From assembly GCF_010686685.1 (NCBI RefSeq), contig NZ_JAAGWD010000001.1, forward strand, positions 806,001 to 870,000: 64,000 nucleotides of DNA, given 5' to 3'. The notes beneath the pieces are model-generated. The model did no database searches. It saw only the letters and a list, made by a program, of their open reading frames with translations, and had not been told where the DNA came from. A program made the position numbers and the translations under genes. The DNA comes from Pontibacter burrus (GTDB lineage Bacteria > Bacteroidota > Bacteroidia > Cytophagales > Hymenobacteraceae). Shown here in pieces: positions 27,068 to 35,848 of the stretch; the first letter of the stretch is position 1, and each line of letters begins with the position of its first letter.

Positions 27068-27583
27068 ATGGAGCAAAACCCCACAAAAGTAGTATACCGC
27101 ATCAACGAACTTGGGCAGGCTTTTTATAATAAAACTTTAAAAGAAGCCCGTAAATCTGTGTACTTGATTGGTCCTGTGCTGTTATTGCTTTTTGCTATAG
27201 TTGCCTGGCTACTTTCGGGGTGGAGTATTTATGTAGCATACCTTTTAGCTATTCCGGCAGGTATCGTGCTGCTCATGGCATTTTTTACGCCTATAGTTCG
27301 GAAGGGCCGTTTTATCAATAACCTGGTTTCTACTTTGCGTATCAACGCAGACGCTATTGAAGTGGAAACCTTTAGCTGGTTTATCTATGGCGGAAAGCGC
27401 ATCCAGACAAAGGATTTTTCGCTTATGTTAAATGAGCATGATGGCGGCGCTACCAGCCCAGCCAACTGCCGGATAATTATCCACGGTACGGGCAAAAACC
27501 AGCATGCAGATCTGGTGAAAGCCTTCTTCGATGACTGGGAGTCGGCTGTTAACCAATTGAAGCCGTTGAGCAAACAAGCATAA
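27068..27583 (+). CDS. Membrane protein with C-terminal PH-like region
   Basis: Starting at the ATG at 27068 gives 171 residues (MEQNPTKVVYRINELGQ). A GTG 24 bases upstream overlaps an ATAGTTG motif and is less likely. Two transmembrane helices (about 32-53 and 56-77) are followed by a soluble beta-rich domain (VSTLRINADAIEVETFSWF ... IQTKDFSLM) resembling bacterial PH-like domains. No specific function is known. A terminator follows immediately. Confidence 0.6.
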   Translation: MEQNPTKVVYRINELGQAFYNKTLKEARKSVYLIGPVLLLLFAIVAWLLSGWSIYVAYLLAIPAGIVLLMAFFTPIVRKGRFINNLVSTLRINADAIEVETFSWFIYGGKRIQTKDFSLMLNEHDGGATSPANCRIIIHGTGKNQHADLVKAFFDDWESAVNQLKPLSKQA

Positions 27584-27611
27584 AAAAAGCCCGCTGAAAG
27601 CGGGCTTTTTA
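27584..27611. terminator. Bidirectional terminator between converging genes
   Basis: AAAAAGCCCGC and GCGGGCTTTTT form a perfect stem around TGAAA. It sits between the membrane-protein gene and tsf, which converge, and works in both directions. Confidence 0.9.
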
Positions 27612-27630
27612 GTTATAAGCTCAAGTCTAA

Positions 27631-28467
27631 TTAAGCGCCGATAGCTACACGCTTGAAATCAGTAACTGTTAAACCTTTGCTGGTTTTCTCAAGCAGCTGA
27701 GAAATAGAAAGCGATGGATCTTTCACGAACTCCTGGTTAAGCAGGGTGTTCTCTTTGTAGAACTTGTTCAGTTTACCCATTGCAATTTTCTCAAGCATTT
27801 GCTCTGGCTTACCTTCAGCACGCGCCTGCTCTTTACCGATCTCGATTTCACGCTCGATAGTAGCTGAATCAACACCGTCTTTATCCAGTGCGATTGGCTT
27901 CATAGCAGCGATCTGCATCGCGATGTCTTTACCAACCTCAGTTACATCAGTACCGTTTGTGTTGTTAAGACCTACTAATACGCCCAGTTTACCGTTAGAG
28001 TGGTTGTAAGCTACAACTTTCTCAGCGTTAACTGACTCGTAAGAAACTACATCAATTTTCTCACCGATTTTACCCATCAGATCTGTGATGTGATCCTGCA
28101 GTGAACGGCCATCAGCCTGTGCTGTAGCAAGTAATTCTTCTTTAGAAGCAGCGTTTGTAGAAACAGCAGCATCCAGTACAGACTGCGCCAGGTTTCTGAA
28201 ATCTTCTACTTTAGATACTGGCTCAGTTTCGCAGGCAAGAGCTACTACTTTACCAGTTGTGCCATCTGCAGATACCTGCGTAAGCACGATACCCTCAGAT
28301 GTAGTGTTGTCAGCACGCTTGCTGGCAATTTTCTGTCCCTGCTTGCGCAGAATATCTTTAGCTGCTTCAAAGTCGCCGTTTGCTTCAGTAAGCGCTTTTT
28401 TGCAATCCATCATACCAGCACCAGTTTCCTGGCGAAGTCTGTTAACGTCTTGTGCTGTAATAGCCAT
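27631..28467 (-). CDS. tsf: Elongation factor Ts
   Basis: A 278-residue nucleotide-exchange factor for EF-Tu. The N-terminal UBA-like domain is at 1-50 (VNRLRQETGAGMMDCKKALTEANGDFEAA) and the TDNF-equivalent region is at about 51-57. EF-Tu contact strands GKDIAMQIAAMKPIALD and the C-terminal EGKPEQMLEKIAMGKLNKFY block are present. It follows rpsB in the usual order, but with a 193-base gap that contains a perfect 13-bp hairpin, so readthrough or a separate promoter must supply it. Confidence 0.96.
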   Translation of the reverse strand: MAITAQDVNRLRQETGAGMMDCKKALTEANGDFEAAKDILRKQGQKIASKRADNTTSEGIVLTQVSADGTTGKVVALACETEPVSKVEDFRNLAQSVLDAAVSTNAASKEELLATAQADGRSLQDHITDLMGKIGEKIDVVSYESVNAEKVVAYNHSNGKLGVLVGLNNTNGTDVTEVGKDIAMQIAAMKPIALDKDGVDSATIEREIEIGKEQARAEGKPEQMLEKIAMGKLNKFYKENTLLNQEFVKDPSLSISQLLEKTSKGLTVTDFKRVAIGA

Positions 28468-28598
28468 TTTTTTATAATTAAGAATTATGAATTATAAATT
28501 ATGAATTCTGTTTTGCGGGTTTTGAGAAGGAATCAAACTATAGTTAGCAGTAAGTTACTGTGTCTGATAGCTGTTGTATCTTCGCAATGCCCTAAAAC

Positions 28599-28636
28599 AA
28601 ACTGAACATTGAAGCAGTCTGCCCAATGTTCAGTTT
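28599..28636 (-). terminator. Perfect 13-bp hairpin between rpsB and tsf
   Basis: AAACTGAACATTG (28599-28611) and CAATGTTCAGTTT (28624-28636) pair perfectly around a 12-base loop. On the minus strand the stem is followed by GTTTTAG. It may be a partial terminator that lowers tsf relative to rpsB, or an RNA-processing site. Confidence 0.6.
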
Positions 28637-28660
28637 GATATGTTGCTATATGAACAAATT

Positions 28661-29428
28661 TTATTGTTCGTCAGCTTCTTGTTTAGCCTTGATGCCTTCT
28701 TCTTCAGAACGCTTACGCTCAGTTTCCTCTTTGTCCACTTTGCGCTCAGACAGACCTTCTTCAATTGCCTTACCGATAATAGAAACGATCAGGGAAATTG
28801 ATTTAGAAGCATCGTCGTTTGCAGGGATTGGGAAGTCAACCAGCTCAGGGTTTGAGTTAGTATCGCAGATAGCAAAAACCGGCAGGTTCAGCTTCTGAGC
28901 TTCTTTAACTGCAATGTGCTCACGCTTTACGTCAACGATGAAAAGAGCAGCTGGTAGACGAGACAGATCAGCGATACCGCCCAGTACACGCTCCAGTTTC
29001 TCACGCTCACGAGAAAGCATCAGTTTCTCACGCTTCGCGATAGCTGCATAAGCTGTATTGTCTTTCATCATCTTATCGATGGTAGACATTTTCTTAAGAG
29101 ACTTACGCACGGTAGCGAAGTTAGTAAGCATACCGCCTAACCAACGATCGGTAACGTAAGGCATTTTAAGACGCTTCGCTTCTTCCGCTACGATGTCCTG
29201 CGCTTGCTTTTTAGTAGCTACGAACATGATCTTGCGACCAGATTTTGCGATGTTCTTGATAGCTGAAGTAGCTTCTTCAAGGGCTACCAGCGTTTTGTTA
29301 AGGTCGATGATGTGGATACCGTTCTTCTCCATGAAGATATACGGTGCCATTTTCGGATCCCACTTTCTGGTAAGGTGACCAAAGTGTACACCAGCTTCCA
29401 GTAATTCTTTATAATTAGTACTTGCCAT
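28661..29428 (-). CDS. rpsB: 30S ribosomal protein S2
   Basis: A 255-residue protein with S2 signatures: [24 protein letters not shown] near the N-terminus and [25 protein letters not shown] in the C-terminal third. The last ~25 residues are highly charged. It lies 21 bases after rpsI, third in the rplM-rpsI-rpsB series. Confidence 0.97.
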   Translation of the reverse strand: MASTNYKELLEAGVHFGHLTRKWDPKMAPYIFMEKNGIHIIDLNKTLVALEEATSAIKNIAKSGRKIMFVATKKQAQDIVAEEAKRLKMPYVTDRWLGGMLTNFATVRKSLKKMSTIDKMMKDNTAYAAIAKREKLMLSREREKLERVLGGIADLSRLPAALFIVDVKREHIAVKEAQKLNLPVFAICDTNSNPELVDFPIPANDDASKSISLIVSIIGKAIEEGLSERKVDKEETERKRSEEEGIKAKQEADEQ

Positions 29429-29449
29429 GTTGTTGATACACCTAAAATA

Positions 29450-29836
29450 TTAACGTTTGCTGAACTGGAATGAACGACGCGCTTTACGCTTACCGAACTT
29501 CTTACGCTCTACCATGCGAGGGTCACGTGTTACGAAACCTTCTTTACGCAGAACTGACTTAGTTTCGACGTTTTCTACTACCAGTGCTTTTGCGATAGCA
29601 AGTCTAAGTGCTTCAGCCTGGCCGCTTACACCACCACCTTTTAGATTAGCAGTAACATCGTACTTGCCAATCAGATCCAAGGTTTGAAACGGCTGATTCA
29701 CTATAGTTTGCAATACTTCGTTAGGGAAGTATGCCTTGATATCTTTACCGTTAATAGTGATATTCCCTTGCCCGGCCGTCATATAGATACGTGCCACCGA
29801 GGTTTTTCTTCTACCAGATGTATTGATAACTTCCAT
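29450..29836 (-). CDS. rpsI: 30S ribosomal protein S9
   Basis: A 128-residue protein of standard length. GRRKTSVARIYM at the start and the basic C-terminus RKKFGKRKARRSFQFSKR, which reaches the P-site tRNA, are diagnostic. It follows rplM by 7 bases in the conserved L13-S9 operon. Confidence 0.97.
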   Translation of the reverse strand: MEVINTSGRRKTSVARIYMTAGQGNITINGKDIKAYFPNEVLQTIVNQPFQTLDLIGKYDVTANLKGGGVSGQAEALRLAIAKALVVENVETKSVLRKEGFVTRDPRMVERKKFGKRKARRSFQFSKR

Positions 29837-29843
29837 TAATTAA

Positions 29844-30293
29844 TTATAGATTGAAGGTTAATTCTTTAGGCTGCTGAGCTGCAAATGGATGCTCGCTTCC
29901 TGCAAAAACATGAAGATTACGGAATAGCTCGCGACCTAGTGGGCCTTTAGGCAACATGCCACGAACTGCGCGCTCTACGAGCAGCGTTGATGATTTAGCC
30001 TTTAGCTCACGTGGAGAAGTTCTTCTCTGACCACCTGGGTAACCAGTGTGCGACAGGTAATACTTCTGATCCCACTTGCGGCCTGTGAAACGCAGGTTAT
30101 CAGAGTTGATAACGATCACGTTGTCACCGCAGTCAGCGTTTGGTGTGTACGAAGGCTTGTTTTTGCCTTTCAGGATCTTGGCGATTTCAGACGCCACGCG
30201 ACCCAAGCTTCCTTGACCTGCATCAACGATAACCCAGCCTTTGTTGGCTGTCTTCTTGTTGACAGTAAGGGTCTTATAACTTAAATGATCCAT
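29844..30293 (-). CDS. rplM: 50S ribosomal protein L13
   Basis: A 149-residue protein with L13 signatures VVDAGQGSLGRVASEIAKILKGK and AVRGMLPKGPLGRELFRNLHVF. It is first gene of the rplM-rpsI-rpsB series, preceded by a good Bacteroidota promoter. Confidence 0.97.
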   Translation of the reverse strand: MDHLSYKTLTVNKKTANKGWVIVDAGQGSLGRVASEIAKILKGKNKPSYTPNADCGDNVIVINSDNLRFTGRKWDQKYYLSHTGYPGGQRRTSPRELKAKSSTLLVERAVRGMLPKGPLGRELFRNLHVFAGSEHPFAAQQPKELTFNL

Positions 30294-30359
30294 TTTTGGT
30301 GGTAGTAAGCGATTTATTTATTAATGAATAATTGTATTTCGGTTCTCGAAAAATGGTCA

Positions 30360-30390
30360 CAAAGATAGGAAGACTTTATTTTATTTGCAA
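30360..30390 (-). promoter_or_regulatory. Promoter of the rplM operon
   Basis: On the minus strand, TTG (30390-30388), a 20-base spacer and TATCTTTG (30367-30360) match the Bacteroidota TTG-N19/20-TAnnTTTG promoter. The rplM start is 66 bases downstream. Confidence 0.65.
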
Positions 30391-30537
30391 CACCGAACTA
30401 TAAATTACCGAAAATCAAGGCAATAGCGCTTAAAGAACTATAGTTGCCTGTAGGAGTGCTATAGTTTTTATGCCGGTTTAAAAACAAAGCAGAACTATGG
30501 GGTATAGTTCTGCTTTGTTGATTAGGCTATAGCTGCG

Positions 30538-32658
30538 CTATTTCTCTGGCGGAATGGTAGTGCCTATCATAAATTTGCCTGTTTCTTTAAAGCCTTTTAC
30601 TACAACTACATTATTATATGTAGTCAGGTCTTTCAGGTTATGTACTACACTGGTTCCGGTATTTAGTTTTTTGGACGCTAAGGTAATGTTTACAGCGTCT
30701 CCCCCATTCAGGTCTTTATACTCTTTGAATTTCAGGTCGAAGCCATTGGCATCAAAAGCCTGCTGCGCTACTTCAAATTCCCGCTTTGTGACATCGTTGG
30801 GCCAAAGGATATATGTTACTGATTTCTCATCTTCTACAAGCTTTGCCCCTGATGCCGGAACCAGTGCCCCTTCGTTCCTTACAGGTGGTGGTGGTGCAGG
30901 CAATGCTTCAAACTTCTGCTCGAATTCTTTGACCTCCCTGGAGTCTTTGTTTTTCTCTGTTACAATAGAAACTATACCGTTAACAGCTTTGCTGCCAACT
31001 GTTTTCTGGGCACGCTCACCCTTAACCACAATAATGCTGTGGATTTTCTTTGGGTCCAGTTTCTTGTAGGCTTCGATTTTGTCTTCTTTCCCATCCAGGT
31101 AATAAACAACTCCATCCGGAATGTTGAGTAGCATGTTACTTTCTTCTGGTTTAACTGGTGGTGCCGGTGGTACTGGGAGATTTTTTCCTACTGGCGGAGG
31201 AGGTGGCAATTGCTCTTTTGCCGGAACCGGTGGCGCTGGCGGTGCAACCGGAGGGGCAGGCGCTGGTGGAGGAGGTGGCGGAAGCTCCGGCATTACATAC
31301 TTACGCTTCAACTCAGCTAAGCTTGCTGCATCACCGATAAAATAAACTTCAGTGCCGCCGCCTTTCAGGTTAATAACAATGGCATCCTTGCCATCTACTT
31401 TTCTGCTGCGCACATTCTTTATAGCACGGTTACGCTGTAGTTCGTTTATAAGGGCTTCCGCAACATTTGAGTTTTGCCCTGATCCCTGGTCTTTATCCCG
31501 GATAACTACAGGTGGAGCACTTGGTAACTTGCCGTATTTTTCCTCTGCTGTAGCCAGGCTCTGTTTGTTGCCAAACTGGTAAGTTTCCTCTTTGCCAGAC
31601 TTCAGTTTAACTAAAATCTCGCCACCAGATAGCCAGGCTACTTCACTTACCTGCGGGTTTCGGGCATAAAAAGCTTTGTAAGGATCATTGTCTGCATACG
31701 TTGCAGTTTCAATATTTACCTTGTCGTTTTTATATGCATCTGAAATGTTTTGTGGGTTATCTTCTGCTATAAGATTCAATGTTTCGGTAACCGGCTCCGC
31801 ATTCCGGAACGCGAAGAGCAGGGTAGCGGCAAGGGGCAAGGCGATCAGCAATCTGAGTTTACCGGCCTTACTGGTAGGCATTTTGTTCATCATGGCAATT
31901 CTTCTTTTTAATGATGGAAAATTGAATTGATTGGCAATCTGAGGTTGCGTGGCGCCTACAACTTTCAGTAACAGGTATTGGTATTCTTTTTTGTCTATTC
32001 CGGTGTTTACCACGTTCTGGTCGGCAATAAACTCCAGGTTTTCTTTCACAGCTTTTTTCATGAGCCAGGCTCCCGGGTTAAACCAGTAAAACACAGTGCT
32101 CAGTTCGGCCAGCAGCACATCCAGGGTATGCCAGCCGGTAATGTGTATCAGTTCGTGGTGCAGTATCTTCTCCAGTTCATCGCGTTGGTGCTGCTCTGGA
32201 TTAATGTAAATGGTTTGCCAGAACGAGAAGGCCTGATCAATGTTCTTAACTTTCCTGAAGCCGATATTTCTATAGTTGGCCGGCTCTGAGGTTGTATGAA
32301 TTTTATAGAGCGAGACCAACTGAACTATAAACCGCACCAGCATAACTATAACCCCGCCCCAGAAAAAGTAAACCGGCAGTTGCCAGTAATCAAAAGCTTC
32401 GGAAGTTGTAACTATAGTTTGTGGGGTATAGGCCCAGGCTGGTATAGTTACCAGGTAAGCCGCTGCCAGTTGTTCTTTACTCTCAAATAGGCTGGCCAGG
32501 TCTATAAAAGGGTACACCGTAGAGAACACAATACCGAACACCAGGAACATCCGGTTAAGGTGGTAGAACGTGAGCCGGCGAAGCGCTACATGGTAGGCCA
32601 GGTAAAACAGAACCAGCGCTACGTTTACTTTAAGTAAATATATCAGTAGTTCAGGCAT
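30538..32658 (-). CDS. M56 (BlaR1-type) receptor metallopeptidase with TonB-plug-like C-terminus
   Basis: The protein has 706 residues. The N-terminal BlaR1/M56 membrane domain has helices at about 3-22, 36-52, 95-117 and 270-285 and the zinc motif HELIH at 168-172 with downstream Glu (ENLEF, 207-211). The periplasmic part carries two similar units (about 336-376 and 411-455), a Pro-rich linker (459-503) and, at about 515-570, a sequence like the plug of TonB-dependent receptors (YYLDGK ... LDPKKIHSIIVVKGERA ... VGSKAVNGIVSIVTEK). BlaR1 proteins sense an extracellular ligand and cleave the BlaI repressor. The BlaI gene lies three bases upstream. No beta-lactamase or penicillin-binding sensor domain is present. 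Confidence 0.85.
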   Translation of the reverse strand: MPELLIYLLKVNVALVLFYLAYHVALRRLTFYHLNRMFLVFGIVFSTVYPFIDLASLFESKEQLAAAYLVTIPAWAYTPQTIVTTSEAFDYWQLPVYFFWGGVIVMLVRFIVQLVSLYKIHTTSEPANYRNIGFRKVKNIDQAFSFWQTIYINPEQHQRDELEKILHHELIHITGWHTLDVLLAELSTVFYWFNPGAWLMKKAVKENLEFIADQNVVNTGIDKKEYQYLLLKVVGATQPQIANQFNFPSLKRRIAMMNKMPTSKAGKLRLLIALPLAATLLFAFRNAEPVTETLNLIAEDNPQNISDAYKNDKVNIETATYADNDPYKAFYARNPQVSEVAWLSGGEILVKLKSGKEETYQFGNKQSLATAEEKYGKLPSAPPVVIRDKDQGSGQNSNVAEALINELQRNRAIKNVRSRKVDGKDAIVINLKGGGTEVYFIGDAASLAELKRKYVMPELPPPPPPAPAPPVAPPAPPVPAKEQLPPPPPVGKNLPVPPAPPVKPEESNMLLNIPDGVVYYLDGKEDKIEAYKKLDPKKIHSIIVVKGERAQKTVGSKAVNGIVSIVTEKNKDSREVKEFEQKFEALPAPPPPVRNEGALVPASGAKLVEDEKSVTYILWPNDVTKREFEVAQQAFDANGFDLKFKEYKDLNGGDAVNITLASKKLNTGTSVVHNLKDLTTYNNVVVVKGFKETGKFMIGTTIPPEK

Positions 32659-32660
32659 GG

Positions 32661-33026
32661 CTACTTCGCGTTTTTGTTCTCGATCATGCTGATGATCTCC
32701 TTCAGCTCATCGGCACTTATTTTCTTGTCCTGGGCAAAAAAGGCCACCAGTTCTTTATAGGAGTTCTTAAAGTAGTCGCCTACAAAACTTTTCATAAAGC
32801 GCTTTTTATAGTCTTCCTGCTTTATAATAGGAGTATAGCGATAGGTGTTGCCCAGCTTTTCGCCCTGCACAAAGCCTTTTTTCTCCAGGTTCTTTACCGT
32901 AGATGCCAGCGTAGTGTAGGGTGGTTTGGGCTCCTGCAACTCTTCCAGAAAATCCTTTATAAAACCGCCGCCGGTTTCCCAGATTACCAGCATGGCGTCT
33001 TCTTCTTGTTGCGTCAGCTTTTCCAT
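32661..33026 (-). CDS. BlaI/MecI family repressor
   Basis: A 121-residue winged-helix repressor (LTQQEEDAMLVIWETGGGFIKDFLEEL; TLASTVKNLEKKGFVQGEKLGNTYRYTP) with the C-terminal dimerisation helices in which M56 partners normally cleave. It is co-transcribed with the M56 receptor and very probably autoregulates: three copies of a dyad (TACGA/TCGTA) lie from 5 to 63 bases upstream of its start. Confidence 0.92.
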   Translation of the reverse strand: MEKLTQQEEDAMLVIWETGGGFIKDFLEELQEPKPPYTTLASTVKNLEKKGFVQGEKLGNTYRYTPIIKQEDYKKRFMKSFVGDYFKNSYKELVAFFAQDKKISADELKEIISMIENKNAK

Positions 33027-33030
33027 ATCG

Positions 33031-33089
33031 TTACGATGTTTTCGTATAGTTACGAAATGTTCGTAATAAAAGCTACGAATGTTTCGTAA
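33031..33089. promoter_or_regulatory. Triple BlaI operator
   Basis: Three 17-base dyads: 33031-33047 (TTACGAT-GTT-TTCGTAT), 33050-33066 (TTACGAA-ATG-TTCGTAA, perfect) and 33073-33089 (CTACGAA-TGT-TTCGTAA). Centres are 19 and 23 bases apart. They directly precede the repressor gene and are the likely autoregulatory sites. Confidence 0.8.
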
Positions 33090-33219
33090 TTATTTTTTGG
33101 GCGTGCGATTGCGGCTCAGGAAGCAGGTTTTTATAGTTTATCAATTTTAGGTTGAACTATAGTATTGGTTAGGTATGGAAAACTCTGTACCTTATCTACT
33201 CAATCTGGTTTTGTCGCCT

Positions 33220-33849
33220 ATGCCGCGAACTATAGTTTACATACTGCTGCTTTGTTTTGGCCTGGTATCCTGCACCGACGATACACTGACCAAAGCACCT
33301 GAGCCAGCCAGGCACACGATAGAACTTGTCGCTTTCGGGTTTGCGGATAATCCTACAGAAGAAAACAAAGGCTTTGGAGTGGCCTACTATTGCTATGCAG
33401 ACCTTGATACGGATTCTGTATTTATACAATACAGAACAGATTCGCGTCCCGATTACATAACTATAGCGAAAACAGGAACTATAAAAGGATTGTCAAAAGA
33501 ACCCAGAATTTTAGCGTACCAGCAAGCCATCGCTAAATACGAAAATGGAACGACTCTGAGCACTCCCATTGAAGAAGGGGCGTTATATTGCGGACCCACT
33601 TATTACAGCAAGTATACAAACAAGGATGGTGAGAGATTTCATTTTTATACAACACATGGACTGGACAACAGCATCGAACTGGCAACCCGCTTTTTGGTAG
33701 CACTGCAATCTGATAGCAGGTTGACAGATACCACTCCGTCGCTGGATGAAGACAAGGTTACAGTGCCAGTCGTCAACCTTCCGGGTTTTAATTTCAGACC
33801 TCCTCCGCAGCCTTTACCGCCACCCCCAGCTAGAGCAAAAGCTAAATAA
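33220..33849 (+). CDS. Lipoprotein of unknown function, twin 1
   Basis: From the ATG at 33220 the protein has 209 residues and a clean lipoprotein signal (MPRTIVYILLLCFGLVSC, Cys18). An ATG at 33175 would prepend 15 residues. The mature part shares its whole plan with the next gene: IELVxFGxxxNPTxENKGF, a DSVxIQ strand, EGxLYCGxTxYxxYxxxxxERxHxxT, and a C-terminal Pro-rich tail (PPPQPLPPPPARAKAK). No known family is recognised. Surface or periplasmic location is likely. Confidence 0.7.
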   Translation: MPRTIVYILLLCFGLVSCTDDTLTKAPEPARHTIELVAFGFADNPTEENKGFGVAYYCYADLDTDSVFIQYRTDSRPDYITIAKTGTIKGLSKEPRILAYQQAIAKYENGTTLSTPIEEGALYCGPTYYSKYTNKDGERFHFYTTHGLDNSIELATRFLVALQSDSRLTDTTPSLDEDKVTVPVVNLPGFNFRPPPQPLPPPPARAKAK

Positions 33850-33888
33850 TATAATTCAGGATAAGACCAGTTTGATTCCACATTGCAT

Positions 33889-34551
33889 ATGAAGCAGCTT
33901 ATAGTTAGTTTACTAATTGCAACTATTTTACTTTATAGTTGCTCCGACGAAACGATAGTTAAGGAAGCGCCTATCCGAAGCGGAAGCGTAATTGAGTTGG
34001 TAACTTTCGGGCTGTCTGAAAATCCTACAAAAGAAAACAAAGGCTTTAGACCCGGCTATTATTGTTATATAAACCTACAGACTGATTCTGTTTATATCCA
34101 GCACAAACGGCATTATCTTGATGTGCCACAGACAGTGGCCCGCGCAGGATACATTAAAAATATCTCACGACACCCGGCTATAGTTGCTTACACAGAAGCC
34201 AGCAAACAATATAAAAACGGCAAACTGATAACCCCTAAAACACCTGAAGGAACGCTGTATTGCGGGCTAACTTTTTATACAAACTATAGCCACGCCGGAA
34301 AAGAAAGAATTCACTACTTTACATCCCAAAGGCTTGATAAAAGATTTCAGCGGTTTACAGATTTTGTGCTGGCCTTAACAGAAAGTAAGGAACTTGAGCC
34401 AGTAAATAAATCTGTACCGGAAGATGCTGTGATAGTGCCAATAGTTAATAACCAGAGCTTTGGTTTAGGTCCTGCTCCGCCGTGGTCAGATCTTCCGCCT
34501 CCACCTGTAAGAGCTACGATTAACTTTACACCACCTTTAGAAAACCGCTAA
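33889..34551 (+). CDS. Lipoprotein of unknown function, twin 2
   Basis: From the ATG at 33889 the protein has 220 residues with a lipoprotein signal (LIATILLYSC). It aligns with the preceding gene along its length, including NPTKENKGF, LQTDSVYIQ, LYCGLTFYTNYS and the DLPPPPVRA tail, so the pair arose by tandem duplication and has diverged considerably. The 39-base spacing suggests one transcript. An ABC permease gene follows 24 bases later. Confidence 0.7.
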   Translation: MKQLIVSLLIATILLYSCSDETIVKEAPIRSGSVIELVTFGLSENPTKENKGFRPGYYCYINLQTDSVYIQHKRHYLDVPQTVARAGYIKNISRHPAIVAYTEASKQYKNGKLITPKTPEGTLYCGLTFYTNYSHAGKERIHYFTSQRLDKRFQRFTDFVLALTESKELEPVNKSVPEDAVIVPIVNNQSFGLGPAPPWSDLPPPPVRATINFTPPLENR

Positions 34552-34575
34552 GAACTATACCTCACCCAAAAACCT

Positions 34576-35799
34576 ATGTTCAAAAAACTACTCAACTCTT
34601 TTGCGCTGGCGCTGCATAACATCCGCACCAGGTTGTTCCATACCTTGCTCTCAATTCTGGGTATTGTAATAGGAGTAGGAGCCTTAGTAACGGTACTTTC
34701 GCTGATAGATGGCCTGGAAAAGTTCGCCAAAGAGCAGATAACCACCACTACATCGCTGAAAGCCGTGATGATAGAAACCAATACCTATAAGCGCGTAAAC
34801 GATGTGGGCGTACAAAAAGAAGACTATGGCTATCTAAACTATGAACGGTTCAAAACTTTTTCAGGAGCTATAACCATACCAGCTACAGGCTATATAGAGT
34901 TCGGAAAGAACAGCGAAGTGTTGCTGTCCGATAGCAGCAAAGTTGGTGTTGGCGTGAATGGTGTAAACGCGCTGCATCCGACATTAGCGGTACTGGAGAC
35001 CGGCAGGTTATTTACGGCAGAGGAATTAACCGCTAAAACACCTGTTGCCTTTGCAAACTATAGTTTTGCTAAACAGGTAGCAGGAAAAGATTCTGTAGAT
35101 ACAGCGTTGGGACAAACTATAGCTTATAAAGATAAGGTGGTAAAAGTAGTAGGTGTACTTAAATCCAAGGGACGTGAAAAACCGGAACTATACTTGCCTA
35201 TAAGTTTATTCTCTGATGATGAACTGAAAGCTGACCCGCCACGCGTTATGTTTGAGGTAGATGAGGTAGAGCAGGTACAGGCATTTAAGAAAGATGCTGA
35301 ACTATGGCTGAGGAGCAATGTGGCCAAAGACACCACCGATTTCAGAGTAATGACCAACGAAGGCAGGGTGGAGCAGGCCGCTAAAGGCTTTTTGCTGTTC
35401 CGGATCGTGATGGGCATGATCGTGGGGATTTCGGTTATAGTTGGCGGAATAGGTGTGATGAACGTGCTGCTGATTTCGGTAAATGAGCGGACTGTTGAAA
35501 TTGGGGTGCGCAAAGCCATGGGCGCCAAAAAGCGCGACATTCTGCTGCAGTTCCTGGCCGAGTCGGTTACGGTGTCGTTGTTTGGCAGTTTGCTGGGCCT
35601 GGTGTTTGGGATATTGTTTGCTATGGGGGCCGTGCCTGTTATTAAAGCCTTTGCCGATGTACCATTTGAGGCGGCTTATACTTTAAACACATTTATGGTC
35701 ATTACGATCATCGCTATAGTTATCGGTATTGTGTTTGGTACGTACCCAGCCATGCGTGCTGCCCGTCTTAACCCCGTAGATGCCATCCGGAGGGAATAA
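34576..35799 (+). CDS. MacB/FtsX-type ABC transporter permease
   Basis: A 407-residue protein. The first helix (HTLLSILGIVIGVGALVTVLSL, about 22-45) is followed by a periplasmic MacB-PCD domain (50-280) and three C-terminal helices of the FtsX domain (RIVMGMIVGISVIVGGIGVMNVLL; SLFGSLLGLVFGILFAMG; TIIAIVIGIVFGTYPA). The ending AARLNPVDAIRRE is typical. Such permeases act with a separate ATPase in lipoprotein or peptide export or mechanotransmission; no ATPase gene is adjacent. Its position after the lipoprotein twins suggests, but does not prove, a link. Confidence 0.88.
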   Translation: MFKKLLNSFALALHNIRTRLFHTLLSILGIVIGVGALVTVLSLIDGLEKFAKEQITTTTSLKAVMIETNTYKRVNDVGVQKEDYGYLNYERFKTFSGAITIPATGYIEFGKNSEVLLSDSSKVGVGVNGVNALHPTLAVLETGRLFTAEELTAKTPVAFANYSFAKQVAGKDSVDTALGQTIAYKDKVVKVVGVLKSKGREKPELYLPISLFSDDELKADPPRVMFEVDEVEQVQAFKKDAELWLRSNVAKDTTDFRVMTNEGRVEQAAKGFLLFRIVMGMIVGISVIVGGIGVMNVLLISVNERTVEIGVRKAMGAKKRDILLQFLAESVTVSLFGSLLGLVFGILFAMGAVPVIKAFADVPFEAAYTLNTFMVITIIAIVIGIVFGTYPAMRAARLNPVDAIRRE

Positions 35800-35848
35800 A
35801 ACAAGCTGCCCTAAACTATAGTTATAAACTATAACAACTACAGAAACT

